This document shows, piece by piece, positions 49,638 through 58,207 of a stretch of DNA of 64,000 nt. Each line of letters begins with the position of its first letter. The stretch's first letter is position 1. The position numbers and the translations under genes are program-made. A model generated the notes under the pieces. It saw only the letters and a list, made by a program, of their open reading frames with translations, searched no databases and was not told where the DNA came from. The stretch comes from Rhodococcus triatomae BKS 15-14. Its GTDB lineage: Bacteria; Actinomycetota; Actinomycetes; Mycobacteriales; Mycobacteriaceae. The stretch covers positions 110,232-174,231 of the forward strand of contig AODO01000062.1 of NCBI GenBank assembly GCA_000341795.1, in the 5' to 3' direction.

Positions 49638-49870
49638 GATGGACCTTTCGTCGTCGCGGTGGGGCGTTCGCTGTGGATCCATGCAACCGGTCCGGTCTCC
49701 GGGTGCCCAGATTTTCGGTCACCGTGATTCGTTCTCCTGCGTTTCGGGGGGAATCGATTCCGGGTGGTTCACCCGGGATTCCGGGGTGCCCGATCCGTAT
49801 TTCCCCTCGAACTTCGGGAAATGCGGACGCTATTTCCCCTCCGTCCCAGGAGAATTCACGTAATTCCCCG
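49638..49870. promoter_or_regulatory. Repeat-rich divergent control region of the sulfur island
   Basis: Contains the 12-bp palindrome GGAATCGATTCC (49750-49761) and CCGGGT-N5-ACCCGG (49760-49776). There are three direct repeats ending in TTCCCC: TATTTCCCCT at 49798 and 49831, and TAATTCCCCG at 49861, spaced 33 and 30 bp. A reversed copy, CTTCGGGAAATG, starts at 49812. Spacing near three helical turns suggests a regulator stacking on one face. There is no credible gene here. Confidence 0.5.
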
Positions 49871-49872
49871 GC

Positions 49873-49902
49873 TTGTCCGGACATTGGCACGGGTGCTACC
49901 TT
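49873..49902 (+). promoter_or_regulatory. Promoter of the leader peptide, giving a leaderless transcript
   Basis: TTGTCC (49873-49878), an 18-bp spacer and TACCTT (49897-49902, TANNNT). The -10 box ends six bases before the leader ATG, so transcription should start at the A of that codon. Confidence 0.6.
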
Positions 49903-49908
49903 GGCGCC

Positions 49909-50022
49909 ATGACTTTCGGCCGGCCCACCCCGATGCGGGTCACGTATGTGACCGCCGCACTGGGATCTCGCCTGCCCCTTGCTCGGGAACTCTGTTGTTC
50001 CCTCCGCGGTATCTGTAGCTGA
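49909..50022 (+). CDS. Cys-rich leader peptide (putative cysteine-responsive attenuator)
   Basis: A 37-codon ORF placed immediately after a promoter with no room for a ribosome-binding site. Its last ten residues are LCCSLRGICS, i.e. three Cys codons, two of them adjacent, just before the stop. An alternative ATG at 49933 gives 29 residues. In mycobacteria, leaderless polycysteine ORFs are known to sense cysteinyl-tRNA supply and control downstream sulfur genes. Here an 11-bp stem-loop follows 22 bases after the stop and the ROK regulator gene 185 bases later. I infer attenuation of the ROK-importer operon. Confidence 0.65.
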   Translation: MTFGRPTPMRVTYVTAALGSRLPLARELCCSLRGICS

Positions 50023-50043
50023 ACGCGCTGCTCTTCCCCCGCA

Positions 50044-50071
50044 CGTCCGTCTCCCGGTAGGGAGTCGGACG
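50044..50071 (+). other. Strong leader stem-loop after the Cys-rich ORF
   Basis: CGTCCG-t-CTCCC and GGGAG-t-CGGACG pair over 11 bp with one T-T mismatch and a GGTA loop. It is suited to act as the attenuator or anti-attenuator hairpin. A second small hairpin, GTCCC-gcca-GGGAC (50176-50189), lies before the ROK start. Confidence 0.6.
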
Positions 50072-50207
50072 CGTCGGTGTCCACCCGATTCCGTGTGCCC
50101 CCGTGATCCGCGGGGTGCCCACTCGGCGACGCCTCGGGCCGTTCTTCCGGCAGCGTTCCTCCACCGTGTAGGCATGTCCCGCCAGGGACGAAGCGCAAGG
50201 AACCCGT

Positions 50208-51491
50208 GTGACCATCACCGCCCTGACCTCGACGTCCCACCCCCGTTCGACCGTGCGCCGCGCCGTCCGCGGGGCCGCACGCCGCCCCGCTGCGTCGGCG
50301 CTGGTCGTGCCTCCGCAGTTGCGGATCTCCGACGTGCCCGCGGCAGCGGTGTTCCGGGTGGCGTGCGCGCAGGGTCCCATCTCCCGCGACATCGCCGCGA
50401 AGGCCACCGGACTGAGCACTGCCACCGTCAACCGTCAGGTCGCGGCGCTGCTAGGGGAAGGACTGCTCCGCGAGCGCGCCGACCTGACCGCCTCCGGCGT
50501 CGTCGGCCGGCCCCGGGTGCCTTTCGAGGTGAATCACGAGCCGTATCTCACGGTCGGGGTTCACATCGGTGCTGCGGTCACCGGAATCGTCGCCAGCGAC
50601 CTGCGGGGACGCATCCTCGGTGCGGTCGAGATCCCGACGCCGACCGGCCCGCAGGAACTGGCGCTGGCACAGATCACGCGCAGCGCTCGTCTGTTCCTCG
50701 GACGTTGGCACCGGCGACGCCCCCTGTGGGTCGGCGTCGCGCTCGGTGGCCGGGTGGACGCCGCCTCGGGTCGTGTCGACCACCCGCGCCTGGGATGGAC
50801 CGAGGCCGCGGTCGGCGACGTCATCGGCGGCGGGCTCGGTCTTCCGGTGTCGGTGGCGGGTCACGTCGAGGCGATGGCGGCCTCGGAACTCCTGCTCGCG
50901 CCGCAACGGCCCGGCGACACCGCGGCCGAGGGCGCCAGCCTGTACTTCTACACCCGCGAAACCGCCGGAGTCGCACTGACACTCGACGGTCGCGTGCACA
51001 CTCCGTCCAGCGGACCGGGCTCGATCGCGCACCTTCCCACCGGCTCGGACGCGATCTGCGTCTGTGGTGCACGGGGATGCCTGGAGGCGACCGTCGGCGA
51101 CCGCGCCGTCACCGATGCGGCCGTCGCCGCGGGCATCGTCGACTCGCGGGACGCGGGCATCGCAGGCGTCTACCGCGCCGCGACGGCCGGCTCGCTCGCC
51201 GCGCACGAACTGCTCGTCGAACGGGCCCGCGTCCTCGGCCGGACCGTGGCGATGCTGCACGACCTGTTCAACCCGGACCGTGTCATCCTCGGCGGCCAGG
51301 CGTTCACCGAGTACCCGGCCGGGATTCCGCACGTCGCGGAGGCGTTCTCGAGAACGTCGCGTCTGGCGCGCAAGGACATTCGTATCACCGGATTCGGCAA
51401 TCGGGTCCAGGAGTTCGCGGCGGGTGTCGTCTCGCTCAGCTCCCTCCACTCCGATCCCCTCACCTCTATTCGAAGGACTTCCGTTCAGTGA
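50208..51491 (+). CDS. ROK family transcriptional regulator
   Basis: A 427-residue repressor-type ROK protein. An N-terminal winged helix (about residues 45-105, SRDIAAKATGLSTATVNRQVAAL) is followed by the ROK sugar-kinase-like domain with VGVALGGRVDAASG and the zinc motif CVCGARGCLE. The kinase-type DxG of the ATP site is degenerate (VGVHIGAA), so it is a regulator, not a kinase. The GTG start has AAGGAA upstream. It overlaps the binding-protein gene as GTGA and therefore probably controls this importer and perhaps the divergent sulfatase operon. Confidence 0.9.
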   Translation: MTITALTSTSHPRSTVRRAVRGAARRPAASALVVPPQLRISDVPAAAVFRVACAQGPISRDIAAKATGLSTATVNRQVAALLGEGLLRERADLTASGVVGRPRVPFEVNHEPYLTVGVHIGAAVTGIVASDLRGRILGAVEIPTPTGPQELALAQITRSARLFLGRWHRRRPLWVGVALGGRVDAASGRVDHPRLGWTEAAVGDVIGGGLGLPVSVAGHVEAMAASELLLAPQRPGDTAAEGASLYFYTRETAGVALTLDGRVHTPSSGPGSIAHLPTGSDAICVCGARGCLEATVGDRAVTDAAVAAGIVDSRDAGIAGVYRAATAGSLAAHELLVERARVLGRTVAMLHDLFNPDRVILGGQAFTEYPAGIPHVAEAFSRTSRLARKDIRITGFGNRVQEFAAGVVSLSSLHSDPLTSIRRTSVQ

Positions 51492-53086
51492 GCAAGACAT
51501 CTCTTCACGTGGCCCTCGACCGGCGGACCTTCTTCCGCGGCGCCGGCCTGACCGCCGTGGCCGTCCTGGGGACCGGTTTGCTCGGTGCCTGCTCGTCCGC
51601 GGTGGGGGAGCAGAGCGCAGCCGCCACCGGGGCGGCGGATCCGGTTCGCGGTGGCACCCTCAAGGCCGGAATCGGTGAGGACGTGCTGCCCGCGACGTTC
51701 CTGACGAACACGTCCGGTGCGACGACCGTCATCGGCCTCGCCTACGACAGCCTGATCTCCTACCCGCACGACAAGGTCGAGCCGCAGCCCCGGCTGGCAA
51801 CCGGGTGGACACTCGCTCCCGACGGGCTCTCGCTCACCCTCGACCTGCGCGACGACGTCACCTTCCACAGTGGGCGCCCCTTCACCTCCAAGGACGCCGA
51901 GTTCTCGATTCGCACCTACGCCGACCCCAAGTGGACCGCGCAGCTGCGCAGCACGGCGGCGGCCGTCACCGGCTTCGACACCTCCGATCCGCATCGGCTG
52001 GTCCTCACCTTCGCGCATCCACTGGGCAACGTCTTCGACCTGCTCGACACCGTCCCGATCCTCGACAGCGAGACCATCGACAAGCTCACGGCGGGTGAGG
52101 CTTTCATCGGCACCGGCCCGTTCAGGCTGACCGCCCGGGTGCCGAGCACGTCGCTGACCTTCGAGCGGAACGAGAACTACTGGATCCCCGAGCGGCCGTA
52201 CCTCGACCGTGTCGAGGTGTCGGTGATCCCCGACGCCCAGGCGTTGCTGAGTTCCCTCAAGTCGGGGCAGGTCCAGATCGCCGGCGGGCTGAACTACCGC
52301 GACGTCGAGACGATCGGCACAACCGCCGGATTCCAGGCCATTCCGCTCGAGGGCGCCGAACTGCAGGTGTACGTCGGCACGAACGTCACCAATCCTGCGC
52401 TCGCGGACGTGCGGGTGCGCAAGGCGATCGCGTACGCCCTCGATCGGGAGCGCATCGTCAGCGAGGTGTTCCGCAGCTCGGGCTACCCGGTGAACCTGCC
52501 GTGGCCGAAGTCCTCGCCGGCGTACGACGAGGCCCGCAATTCCACGTACACGCGCGACATCGCGAAGGCGAAGCAGGTTCTGGCGGAATCCGGTGTCGCC
52601 GTGCCGAACCTGACGTTGTCCTACGGCGCGGGCAACCCGTTCTACGAGGCCACCGCTCAGATCGTCCAGGCGAACCTCGCCGAGATCGGGATTCCGACGA
52701 CACTCGATCCGCAGGAGTACGCGTCCTTCGTCAAGAACCTGATCGGCGCCCAGTTCCCGGGGCTGTGGGTGACGTTCCACTCCTGGGCGCAGTACGTGCC
52801 TTCGACGCTGACGGTCAGCGCCTACCCGTTCAACGCCCGCAAGAATGCCTCCCGCTTCGACAGTCCCGCGTACATCGCCGCCGCCGACGCCGCCTGGCAG
52901 GTGCCGGACGGCTTCAGCGACCAGGCGGTCGCCGCGTACGGCGCGGTCAGCGACCAGTTGCTGGAGAACCTCTTCCTGATCGAGGTCGGCGTCATCTACA
53001 ACCAGTACGCCGCCGCGGCGACCGTGCAGGACGTGGGGTGGACGAAGCGGTCCGAGATCCAGTTGACGAACACCTACCTGGCCTGA
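51488..53086 (+). CDS. Solute-binding lipoprotein, family 5, with Tat-type signal
   Basis: A 532-residue receptor of the peptide/nickel type. The signal combines a twin-arginine motif (DRRTFFRGAGL) with a lipobox (LLGACSS), so it should be exported folded and then lipid-anchored. The core shows GWTLAPDGLSLTLDLRDDVTFHSG and the DVRVRKAIAYALDRERIVSEVF signature. Placed in a sulfur island and controlled by a Cys-rich leader, it may bind an organosulfur compound such as a sulfate ester or glutathione-like peptide; this is inference. The GTG overlaps the ROK stop. Confidence 0.92.
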   Translation: MSKTSLHVALDRRTFFRGAGLTAVAVLGTGLLGACSSAVGEQSAAATGAADPVRGGTLKAGIGEDVLPATFLTNTSGATTVIGLAYDSLISYPHDKVEPQPRLATGWTLAPDGLSLTLDLRDDVTFHSGRPFTSKDAEFSIRTYADPKWTAQLRSTAAAVTGFDTSDPHRLVLTFAHPLGNVFDLLDTVPILDSETIDKLTAGEAFIGTGPFRLTARVPSTSLTFERNENYWIPERPYLDRVEVSVIPDAQALLSSLKSGQVQIAGGLNYRDVETIGTTAGFQAIPLEGAELQVYVGTNVTNPALADVRVRKAIAYALDRERIVSEVFRSSGYPVNLPWPKSSPAYDEARNSTYTRDIAKAKQVLAESGVAVPNLTLSYGAGNPFYEATAQIVQANLAEIGIPTTLDPQEYASFVKNLIGAQFPGLWVTFHSWAQYVPSTLTVSAYPFNARKNASRFDSPAYIAAADAAWQVPDGFSDQAVAAYGAVSDQLLENLFLIEVGVIYNQYAAAATVQDVGWTKRSEIQLTNTYLA

Positions 53087-53105
53087 CCCGAGAGAGGAGA
53101 CCGTC

Positions 53106-54065
53106 GTGGTGCGCTATCTCGTGCATCGGGTGCCGTCCGCAGTCGCGGTCCTCGTGCTGGCCTCGTTGCTGATCTTCTTCGTCCTCCGGCTCGTTCCGGG
53201 TGATCCGGCGACCACCCTCGCCGGACCGGACGCGTCGCCGGAATCGATTGCCGCCGTGCGGCACTCGCTCGGGTTGGACAAGTCCGTCCCGGCCCAGTAC
53301 ATCGCCTGGATCGGGGGTGTACTGACGTTCGACCTCGGCCGGTCGTACGTCCTCGGCGGCCAGATCGCCGACCTCGTCGGGGATGCCCTGCTCAACACGG
53401 TGGTGCTGACGGCGGCGGCCCTGTTGCTGGCTCTCGTGGTCAGCCTGGTGCTGTCGGTCGCGGTGGTCGTCTGGCCGACCCGGTGGCTGACCGGGCTGGT
53501 CGCCGCGTTCAACACGCTCGCCGTGGCGCTGCCCACCTTCGTCACGGGTGTGCTGCTGGTACTGGTGTTCGCGGTGCTGCTGCCGCTGCTCCCGTCCGGC
53601 GGCGTGCCGCCGGACGGGTTCTGGGCCCGGCCCGACATCTCCGTGCAGTACCTGGCGTTGCCGACGGTCTGCCTCGGCCTGCCGGTCGCTGCCGCGCTGA
53701 CCCGGTTCCTCACCGAGGCGCTGCGCACCGAGATGCGCCAGCCGTACATCCTCACGGCCCGGGCGCTCGGAGTGTCCCGGTGGAACCTGGTGACCCGCAG
53801 CGCGCTCCGCAACGCACTGCCGACGATGCTGACCATCCTCGGTCTGCAGACCGGGCAGCTGCTCGGCGGCGCGGTGCTCGTCGAGGCGATCTTCGCGTGG
53901 CCCGGAATCGGACAGCTGATCGAGCAGGGCATCAGCCGTCGCGACTACCCGGTGGTGCAGGTGCTGCTGCTGATCGCGGTGTCGGTGTTCGTGATCGTCC
54001 AACTGGCGACGGACGTCGCGCACGCCTACCTGGATCCGCGGATCCGGATCGGAGGACGGTCGTGA
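53106..54065 (+). CDS. ABC transporter permease (DppB type), sulfur island
   Basis: A 319-residue six-helix permease. The loop after helix 1 reads LVPGDPATTLAGPDASPESIAAVRHSLGLD, and the coupling motif is PYILTARALGVSRWNLVTRSALRN. GAGAGGAGA precedes the GTG start. It overlaps the next permease gene as GTGA. Confidence 0.92.
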   Translation: MVRYLVHRVPSAVAVLVLASLLIFFVLRLVPGDPATTLAGPDASPESIAAVRHSLGLDKSVPAQYIAWIGGVLTFDLGRSYVLGGQIADLVGDALLNTVVLTAAALLLALVVSLVLSVAVVVWPTRWLTGLVAAFNTLAVALPTFVTGVLLVLVFAVLLPLLPSGGVPPDGFWARPDISVQYLALPTVCLGLPVAAALTRFLTEALRTEMRQPYILTARALGVSRWNLVTRSALRNALPTMLTILGLQTGQLLGGAVLVEAIFAWPGIGQLIEQGISRRDYPVVQVLLLIAVSVFVIVQLATDVAHAYLDPRIRIGGRS

Positions 54066-54955
54066 GCGTGTCCGGAACGGAAACCGGTGCCCTCGCCGAG
54101 GTGATCGCTCCCGGCCGGGCGCTGCCCGACCCACCGCGGCGACGGCGCCCGACGCTCACCGCGCTGACCCGCGGCCAGGGGCTCGTCGGTGTGCTGCTGG
54201 TCGCGAGCGTGGCCGCCGTCGGGCTGCTGGCGCACTGGATCGCGCCGTTCGACCCGAACCAGCAGATCCCCGGAGCCAACCTCCTCGGCCCGAGCGCGGA
54301 CCACTGGTTCGGCACCGACGAGGTCAACCGGGACGTGTACTCGCGTGTCCTGCACGGAATCCGGATCAACCTGCAGATCATCCTCATCGCGGTGCCGATC
54401 GGTGCGCTCGTCGGTTCGTTGCTCGGCCTCGTCTCGACTCTGCACCCGGTGGCGGACGTCGTCGCGCAGCGACTGTTCGACGTGGTGCTCGCGTTCCCGG
54501 CGCTCATCCTGGCGATCGCGCTGGCGGCCATCGTCGGCCCGGGCGCGCTGACCGTCGGCGTCGTCATCGTCGTCGCGGAGATTCCGATGTTCGGCCGCAC
54601 GGTCCGAACCCAGGTGCTCCGGATCCGTGAGCTGCCGTACGTGGAGGCGGCCGAGGTGATCGGCGCCTCCCGCTGGTGGACGCTGCGCACCCACGTGCTA
54701 CCCAACGCGGCCGAGCCGCTCGCGGTGCAGCTCGCGCTGTCGATGTCGGTCGCGGTGTTCGTCGAGTCCGCCATGAGCTTCATCGGCATCGGCGTGCGCC
54801 CACCCGAGCCGTCGCTCGGATCGATCGTCGCCGACGCCGTCCCGAACCTGGACGCCAACCCGATGTTCGCGATCGGCCCGCTCGCGGTCATCGCGGCGCT
54901 GGTGCTCGGCTTCCTGCTCATCGCGCAGGCCCTCGGGTCCGCCCGCCGCACCTGA
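54062..54955 (+). CDS. ABC transporter permease (DppC type), sulfur island
   Basis: A 297-residue permease with a Pro/Arg-rich cytoplasmic N-terminus, one helix, the periplasmic loop WFGTDEVNRDVYSRVLHGIR and five helices. The coupling motif is PYVEAAEVIGASRWWTLRTHVLPN. The GTG overlaps the preceding stop. It pairs with the DppB-type permease to form the channel. Confidence 0.92.
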   Translation: MSVSGTETGALAEVIAPGRALPDPPRRRRPTLTALTRGQGLVGVLLVASVAAVGLLAHWIAPFDPNQQIPGANLLGPSADHWFGTDEVNRDVYSRVLHGIRINLQIILIAVPIGALVGSLLGLVSTLHPVADVVAQRLFDVVLAFPALILAIALAAIVGPGALTVGVVIVVAEIPMFGRTVRTQVLRIRELPYVEAAEVIGASRWWTLRTHVLPNAAEPLAVQLALSMSVAVFVESAMSFIGIGVRPPEPSLGSIVADAVPNLDANPMFAIGPLAVIAALVLGFLLIAQALGSARRT

Positions 54956-54965
54956 CTTCACCCAC

Positions 54966-55022
54966 GGTTCCCCGATGTCACCTCTGCTCACACAGCGACA
55001 CCGAATGTGACATTCGGGAACC
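54966..55022. promoter_or_regulatory. Nested palindromes upstream of the importer ATPase
   Basis: GGTTCCCCGATGTCAC (54966-54981) and GTGACATTCGGGAACC (55007-55022) are inverted repeats matching at 14 of 16 positions. The second arm also overlaps a 17-bp perfect palindrome CCGAATGT-G-ACATTCGG (55001-55017). ATTCGGGAACC recurs exactly upstream of the second sulfur-type TauD gene. This is an operator candidate for an internal promoter. Confidence 0.5.
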
Positions 55023-55044
55023 CTCCCGACAGGAGTACACCACG

Positions 55045-56694
55045 ATGACCGAGAAGATCCTCGACATCGAGAACCTCACCATCCGGTTCGGCGCCGACGC
55101 GGACCCGGTGGTCACCGAGCTCGATCTCGCCGTCGCGGCCGGCGAGATCGTCGCGCTGGTCGGAGAATCGGGCTCCGGCAAGTCGATGACCGCGAAGGCC
55201 GTGCTGGGACTGTTGCCCGACGGTGCCGCGGCGACCGGGTCCGTCCGGCTCGGCGGCGACCAGATCGTCGGTGCCGCGGAACCCGAGCTCGCGCGACTGC
55301 GCGGCACCCGAGCCGCGATGGTCTTCCAGGAACCGCAGACGGCGCTGAACCCGGTGCAGAAGGTGGGCTGGCAGATCACGCAGGCGCTGCGGGCACACGG
55401 CAGGGTCTCCCGCCCCGACGCCCGCGCCCGCGCGGTGGAACTGTTGCGGCTGGTGGAGATTCCGGATCCGGAACTGCGCGTCGACTGGTATCCGCACCAG
55501 CTGTCCGGCGGTCAGAAGCAGCGGGTGGTGATCGCACTGGCACTGTCCGGGAACCCGGACCTGCTCATCGCGGACGAGCCGACCACCGCACTCGACGTCA
55601 CGGTGCAGGCCGAGATCCTCACCCTCCTGCGGTCACTGCGCGACGAGCGGGGGACCGCCATCCTGTTGATCACCCACAACATGGGGGTGGTCGCGGACAT
55701 CGCCGAGCGCGTCGTGGTGCTGCGCCGCGGGGAACTGGTCGAGGAGCGCGGCGTCCACGACCTGTTCGCCGCGCCTCGCGAGCGCTACACGAGGCAGCTG
55801 CTCGCGGCCGTGCCGCGGCTGCCCGACGGCGGTGCCGACGTGCCCGCGGCGGAGACGTCCACGGCGGCGCCGGTGCTCGCGATCCGCGAACTCGACGTGG
55901 TCTTCCCGGCACGCCTCGGCAACGACGAGTTCCATGCGCTGCACTCGGTGAGCCTGGACGTCGGGGCGGGCGAGGTGCTCGGCCTGGTGGGCGAATCCGG
56001 TTCCGGCAAGACCACTCTCGGTCGGACGGCGCTCGGTGTCGTGAAGGCGACGTCCGGCACGGTGACCTTCGACGGCACCGACCTGACCACGGCGTCCGCC
56101 CGCGACCTGCGGTCGCTGCGTCGCGGCATGTCGCTCGTGCACCAGGACCCGGCGGCCTCGCTCGATCCGAGGCGGAGCATCGCCGACTCGATCGGCGAGC
56201 CCCTCGTCGTGCATCGCGCCGCCTCGGGTGCGCTGCTGCGCGCCCGGGTCGAGGAGCTGCTCGACTCGGTGCGACTGCCGCGCGCGTTCGCCGATCGACG
56301 ACCGTCGGAACTGTCCGGTGGACAGCGTCAGCGGGTCGCGCTGGCACGCGCGCTGGCGCTGGCGCCGCGACTGCTCGTCGCCGACGAACCCACCAGCGCG
56401 CTGGACGTGTCGGTGCAGGCGGAGGTGCTGGAGCTGTTCGCCGATCTGCGGGAGGAGTACCGCTTCGCGTGCCTGTTCATCAGCCACGACCTCGCCGTGG
56501 TGCACCAGATCGCCGACCGGGTCGCTGTGCTGCGTCACGGTGCGGTCGTCGAGACCGGCCCCACGGCCGACGTGTTCGGCCGGCCGCGCGACGAGTACAC
56601 GCGCGGCCTGCTCGCGGCGGTGCCCGCGCCGGACCCGGAGGTGCAGCGTCGGCGTCGTGAGGGGGAGTCGGTGGCGCTGTCCGCCGTCGGCTGA
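55045..56694 (+). CDS. Fused tandem ABC ATPase (DppD-DppF type), sulfur island
   Basis: A 549-residue protein carrying both ATPases of a peptide-type importer. The first domain has [31 protein letters not shown] and LITHNMG. The second has GESGSGKTT, LVHQDPA, LSGGQRQR, LLVADEP and FISHDLA. Both sites look competent. AGGAG precedes the ATG. It lies 89 bp after the permease, with operator-like palindromes in the gap, so it may have its own promoter. Confidence 0.93.
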   Translation: MTEKILDIENLTIRFGADADPVVTELDLAVAAGEIVALVGESGSGKSMTAKAVLGLLPDGAAATGSVRLGGDQIVGAAEPELARLRGTRAAMVFQEPQTALNPVQKVGWQITQALRAHGRVSRPDARARAVELLRLVEIPDPELRVDWYPHQLSGGQKQRVVIALALSGNPDLLIADEPTTALDVTVQAEILTLLRSLRDERGTAILLITHNMGVVADIAERVVVLRRGELVEERGVHDLFAAPRERYTRQLLAAVPRLPDGGADVPAAETSTAAPVLAIRELDVVFPARLGNDEFHALHSVSLDVGAGEVLGLVGESGSGKTTLGRTALGVVKATSGTVTFDGTDLTTASARDLRSLRRGMSLVHQDPAASLDPRRSIADSIGEPLVVHRAASGALLRARVEELLDSVRLPRAFADRRPSELSGGQRQRVALARALALAPRLLVADEPTSALDVSVQAEVLELFADLREEYRFACLFISHDLAVVHQIADRVAVLRHGAVVETGPTADVFGRPRDEYTRGLLAAVPAPDPEVQRRRREGESVALSAVG

Positions 56695-56703
56695 CGCGAC
56701 CCG

Positions 56704-57096
56704 TCAGGTCGTGAGGACGGCCTGCGACTGGGTCACCTGTGCCACGAGGCGCCCCTCGTCGTCGCGGACGTCGACGGACACCGCGATCGTGGGGCGTCCG
56801 ACGTGCAGAGGGCGCGCGGTCGCTGTCACGGTGCCGGCGCGAACACCGCGGGTGAACACGGTGCTCGAACTCGTCGTCGACGTCATGGCGCCCGGAGGGA
56901 GGTTCAGGAACGCGCAGACGGCGCCCACGCTGTCCGCCAGCGTCATCACCGCGCCGCCGTGCAGCGCGGCGCCTGCGGTGGTCCGGTGGTCGTCCCAGTC
57001 GAGCGTCCCGACCGTCTCCTCGGGCCCCGCGGCGGTGAGCGCGACCCCGGTGTGTACGGCGAACGGCATCGAGGCCAGCAGATCGTCGAGGTTCAT
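56704..57096 (-). CDS. PaaI-like hotdog-fold thioesterase
   Basis: A 130-residue protein with the hotdog motif HRTTAGAALHGGAVMTLADSVGAV, in which the HGG stretch and a following Asp form the acyl-CoA site. The beta strands end in VGRPTIAVSVDVRDDEGRLVAQVTQSQAVL. The length is typical of PaaI/YdiI-type acyl-CoA thioesterases. It converges with the ABC ATPase gene and lies 21 bp from the glutamine amidotransferase start region on the same strand. Confidence 0.88.
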   Translation of the reverse strand: MNLDDLLASMPFAVHTGVALTAAGPEETVGTLDWDDHRTTAGAALHGGAVMTLADSVGAVCAFLNLPPGAMTSTTSSSTVFTRGVRAGTVTATARPLHVGRPTIAVSVDVRDDEGRLVAQVTQSQAVLTT

Positions 57097-57117
57097 GGGT
57101 CCGATGGTAGGGCGGAA

Positions 57118-57975
57118 TCAGGGCCCTGCCTGTGAGGCCGCGGCGGTCGGATTCAGGTCCGCCGTCGTCAGCGGATGCGCGGGCGGGTGGTCGACCACGA
57201 CCGTGCGGCTGACCGTGAGGTCCGCGGCGACGTGCAGGAGTTCGCCCGACGCGAGGGGTCTCCATCCCGGGTTCTCGTCCATCGGCTCGCTCGCCACCAC
57301 GACGGCGGGCGCGGCACCCAGATCGCCGGACCGGACCCTGACGGTACCGGCCGCGCTCGCGTGCTCCAGGTGGCGCCCGACGTCGCCGCCGCGTTCGAGG
57401 ACGAACAGTTGATGGGTGTCGGGGTAGCGCACCGCCCACATCTCGGTCGCCGTGGTCAGCACCAGGTTCGCGGCGAGCACCGGCACCTCGTCGGCCACCC
57501 ACCGCAGCGCTGCGCCGATACCGGCGGTGACGTCGCCGCACGCGTCGATGTGCTTGGTGATCAGCGCGAACAGGCGTTCGGAGTCGGTGTCGCCGTGGAC
57601 GAGCGACAGGTACGGCCCCAGTTCGGAATCCAACGTCGGCAGGTCCTCGAGGACACCGTTGTGGGCGAAGATCCGGTTGCGCTGGGTGAACGGGTGTGTG
57701 TTGGCCTCCGTGAGGCCGCCCGTCGACGCGTAGCGGATGTGCGCGACGAAGGTCGACGACTCGCGTTCCCTGGCCTCGGTCGCGAACGCCGGATCGCGGT
57801 ACGCGGCGAGTGGTTGCTTCTCGATCAGGGGATCACCGGCGGCGGTGAAGGTGCCGAGTCCGGTGCCGTCCGGTTCGCGTCTGCTCTGCGCGGCGAGGCT
57901 GTCGGAGGCATCGAGCAGCCAGAACGTGGCCCGCACCCGGGCCGGTGCACTGGACATCGCGAAGAGCCGGCACAT
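57118..57975 (-). CDS. Class II glutamine amidotransferase
   Basis: A 285-residue Ntn-hydrolase of the GATase_4 type. The nucleophile is Cys2 (MCRLFA), exposed once Met1 is removed; HIRYAS, HPF, HNG and GDTDSERLFA complete the glutaminase site. No synthase domain is attached, as in EgtC-like or YafJ-like proteins. No ergothioneine genes are nearby, so the acceptor is unknown. Confidence 0.9.
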   Translation of the reverse strand: MCRLFAMSSAPARVRATFWLLDASDSLAAQSRREPDGTGLGTFTAAGDPLIEKQPLAAYRDPAFATEARERESSTFVAHIRYASTGGLTEANTHPFTQRNRIFAHNGVLEDLPTLDSELGPYLSLVHGDTDSERLFALITKHIDACGDVTAGIGAALRWVADEVPVLAANLVLTTATEMWAVRYPDTHQLFVLERGGDVGRHLEHASAAGTVRVRSGDLGAAPAVVVASEPMDENPGWRPLASGELLHVAADLTVSRTVVVDHPPAHPLTTADLNPTAAASQAGP

Positions 57976-58138
57976 GTCTCCACGGTAGGGGCAGACCCGG
58001 CGCAGCGCTGCGCATTCGGATGCCGAGGGCGGTTCGGTGGTTCATCGCATCAGGAAAAAGCGGTTGCACGCGCTGCTACCGTTGATTTCAGCGGTGACTT
58101 CGGGAGTCCGCCGCGCGGAGACCGATCGAGGTGTGTTG
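57976..58138. promoter_or_regulatory. Intergenic region upstream of rsgA
   Basis: TACCGT (58077-58082) is a plausible -10 for the plus strand; no clear -35 is seen. The 20-base block from 58087 resembles one near 8674 at 17 of 20 positions. No gene is seen here. Confidence 0.35.
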
Positions 58139-58207
58139 ATGACTGTCGTGGCGACCGCTGCCGTGTGCAGCGCCCGGACCATCCTCGATTCCCGGGTCTC
58201 CTTCTGA
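58139..58207 (+). CDS. Putative 22-residue leader ORF upstream of rsgA
   Basis: An ATG with GAGG about seven bases upstream opens 22 codons (MTVVATAAVCSARTILDSRV, then SF) ending in TGA. Nineteen of 22 third positions are G or C, consistent with coding. A CTCCGC-tgtc-GCGGAG hairpin (58223-58238) follows 15 bases later and the rsgA start about 80 bases later. It may be a regulatory leader peptide; I do not recognise a family. Confidence 0.35.
   Translation: MTVVATAAVCSARTILDSRVSF

Noticed and set aside
49979..51490. In-frame N-terminal extension of the sulfur-island binding protein across the ROK gene
   Set aside because: The extension lies in another frame of the well-supported ROK gene; the Tat/lipobox signal begins at 51488, which must be the N-terminus.
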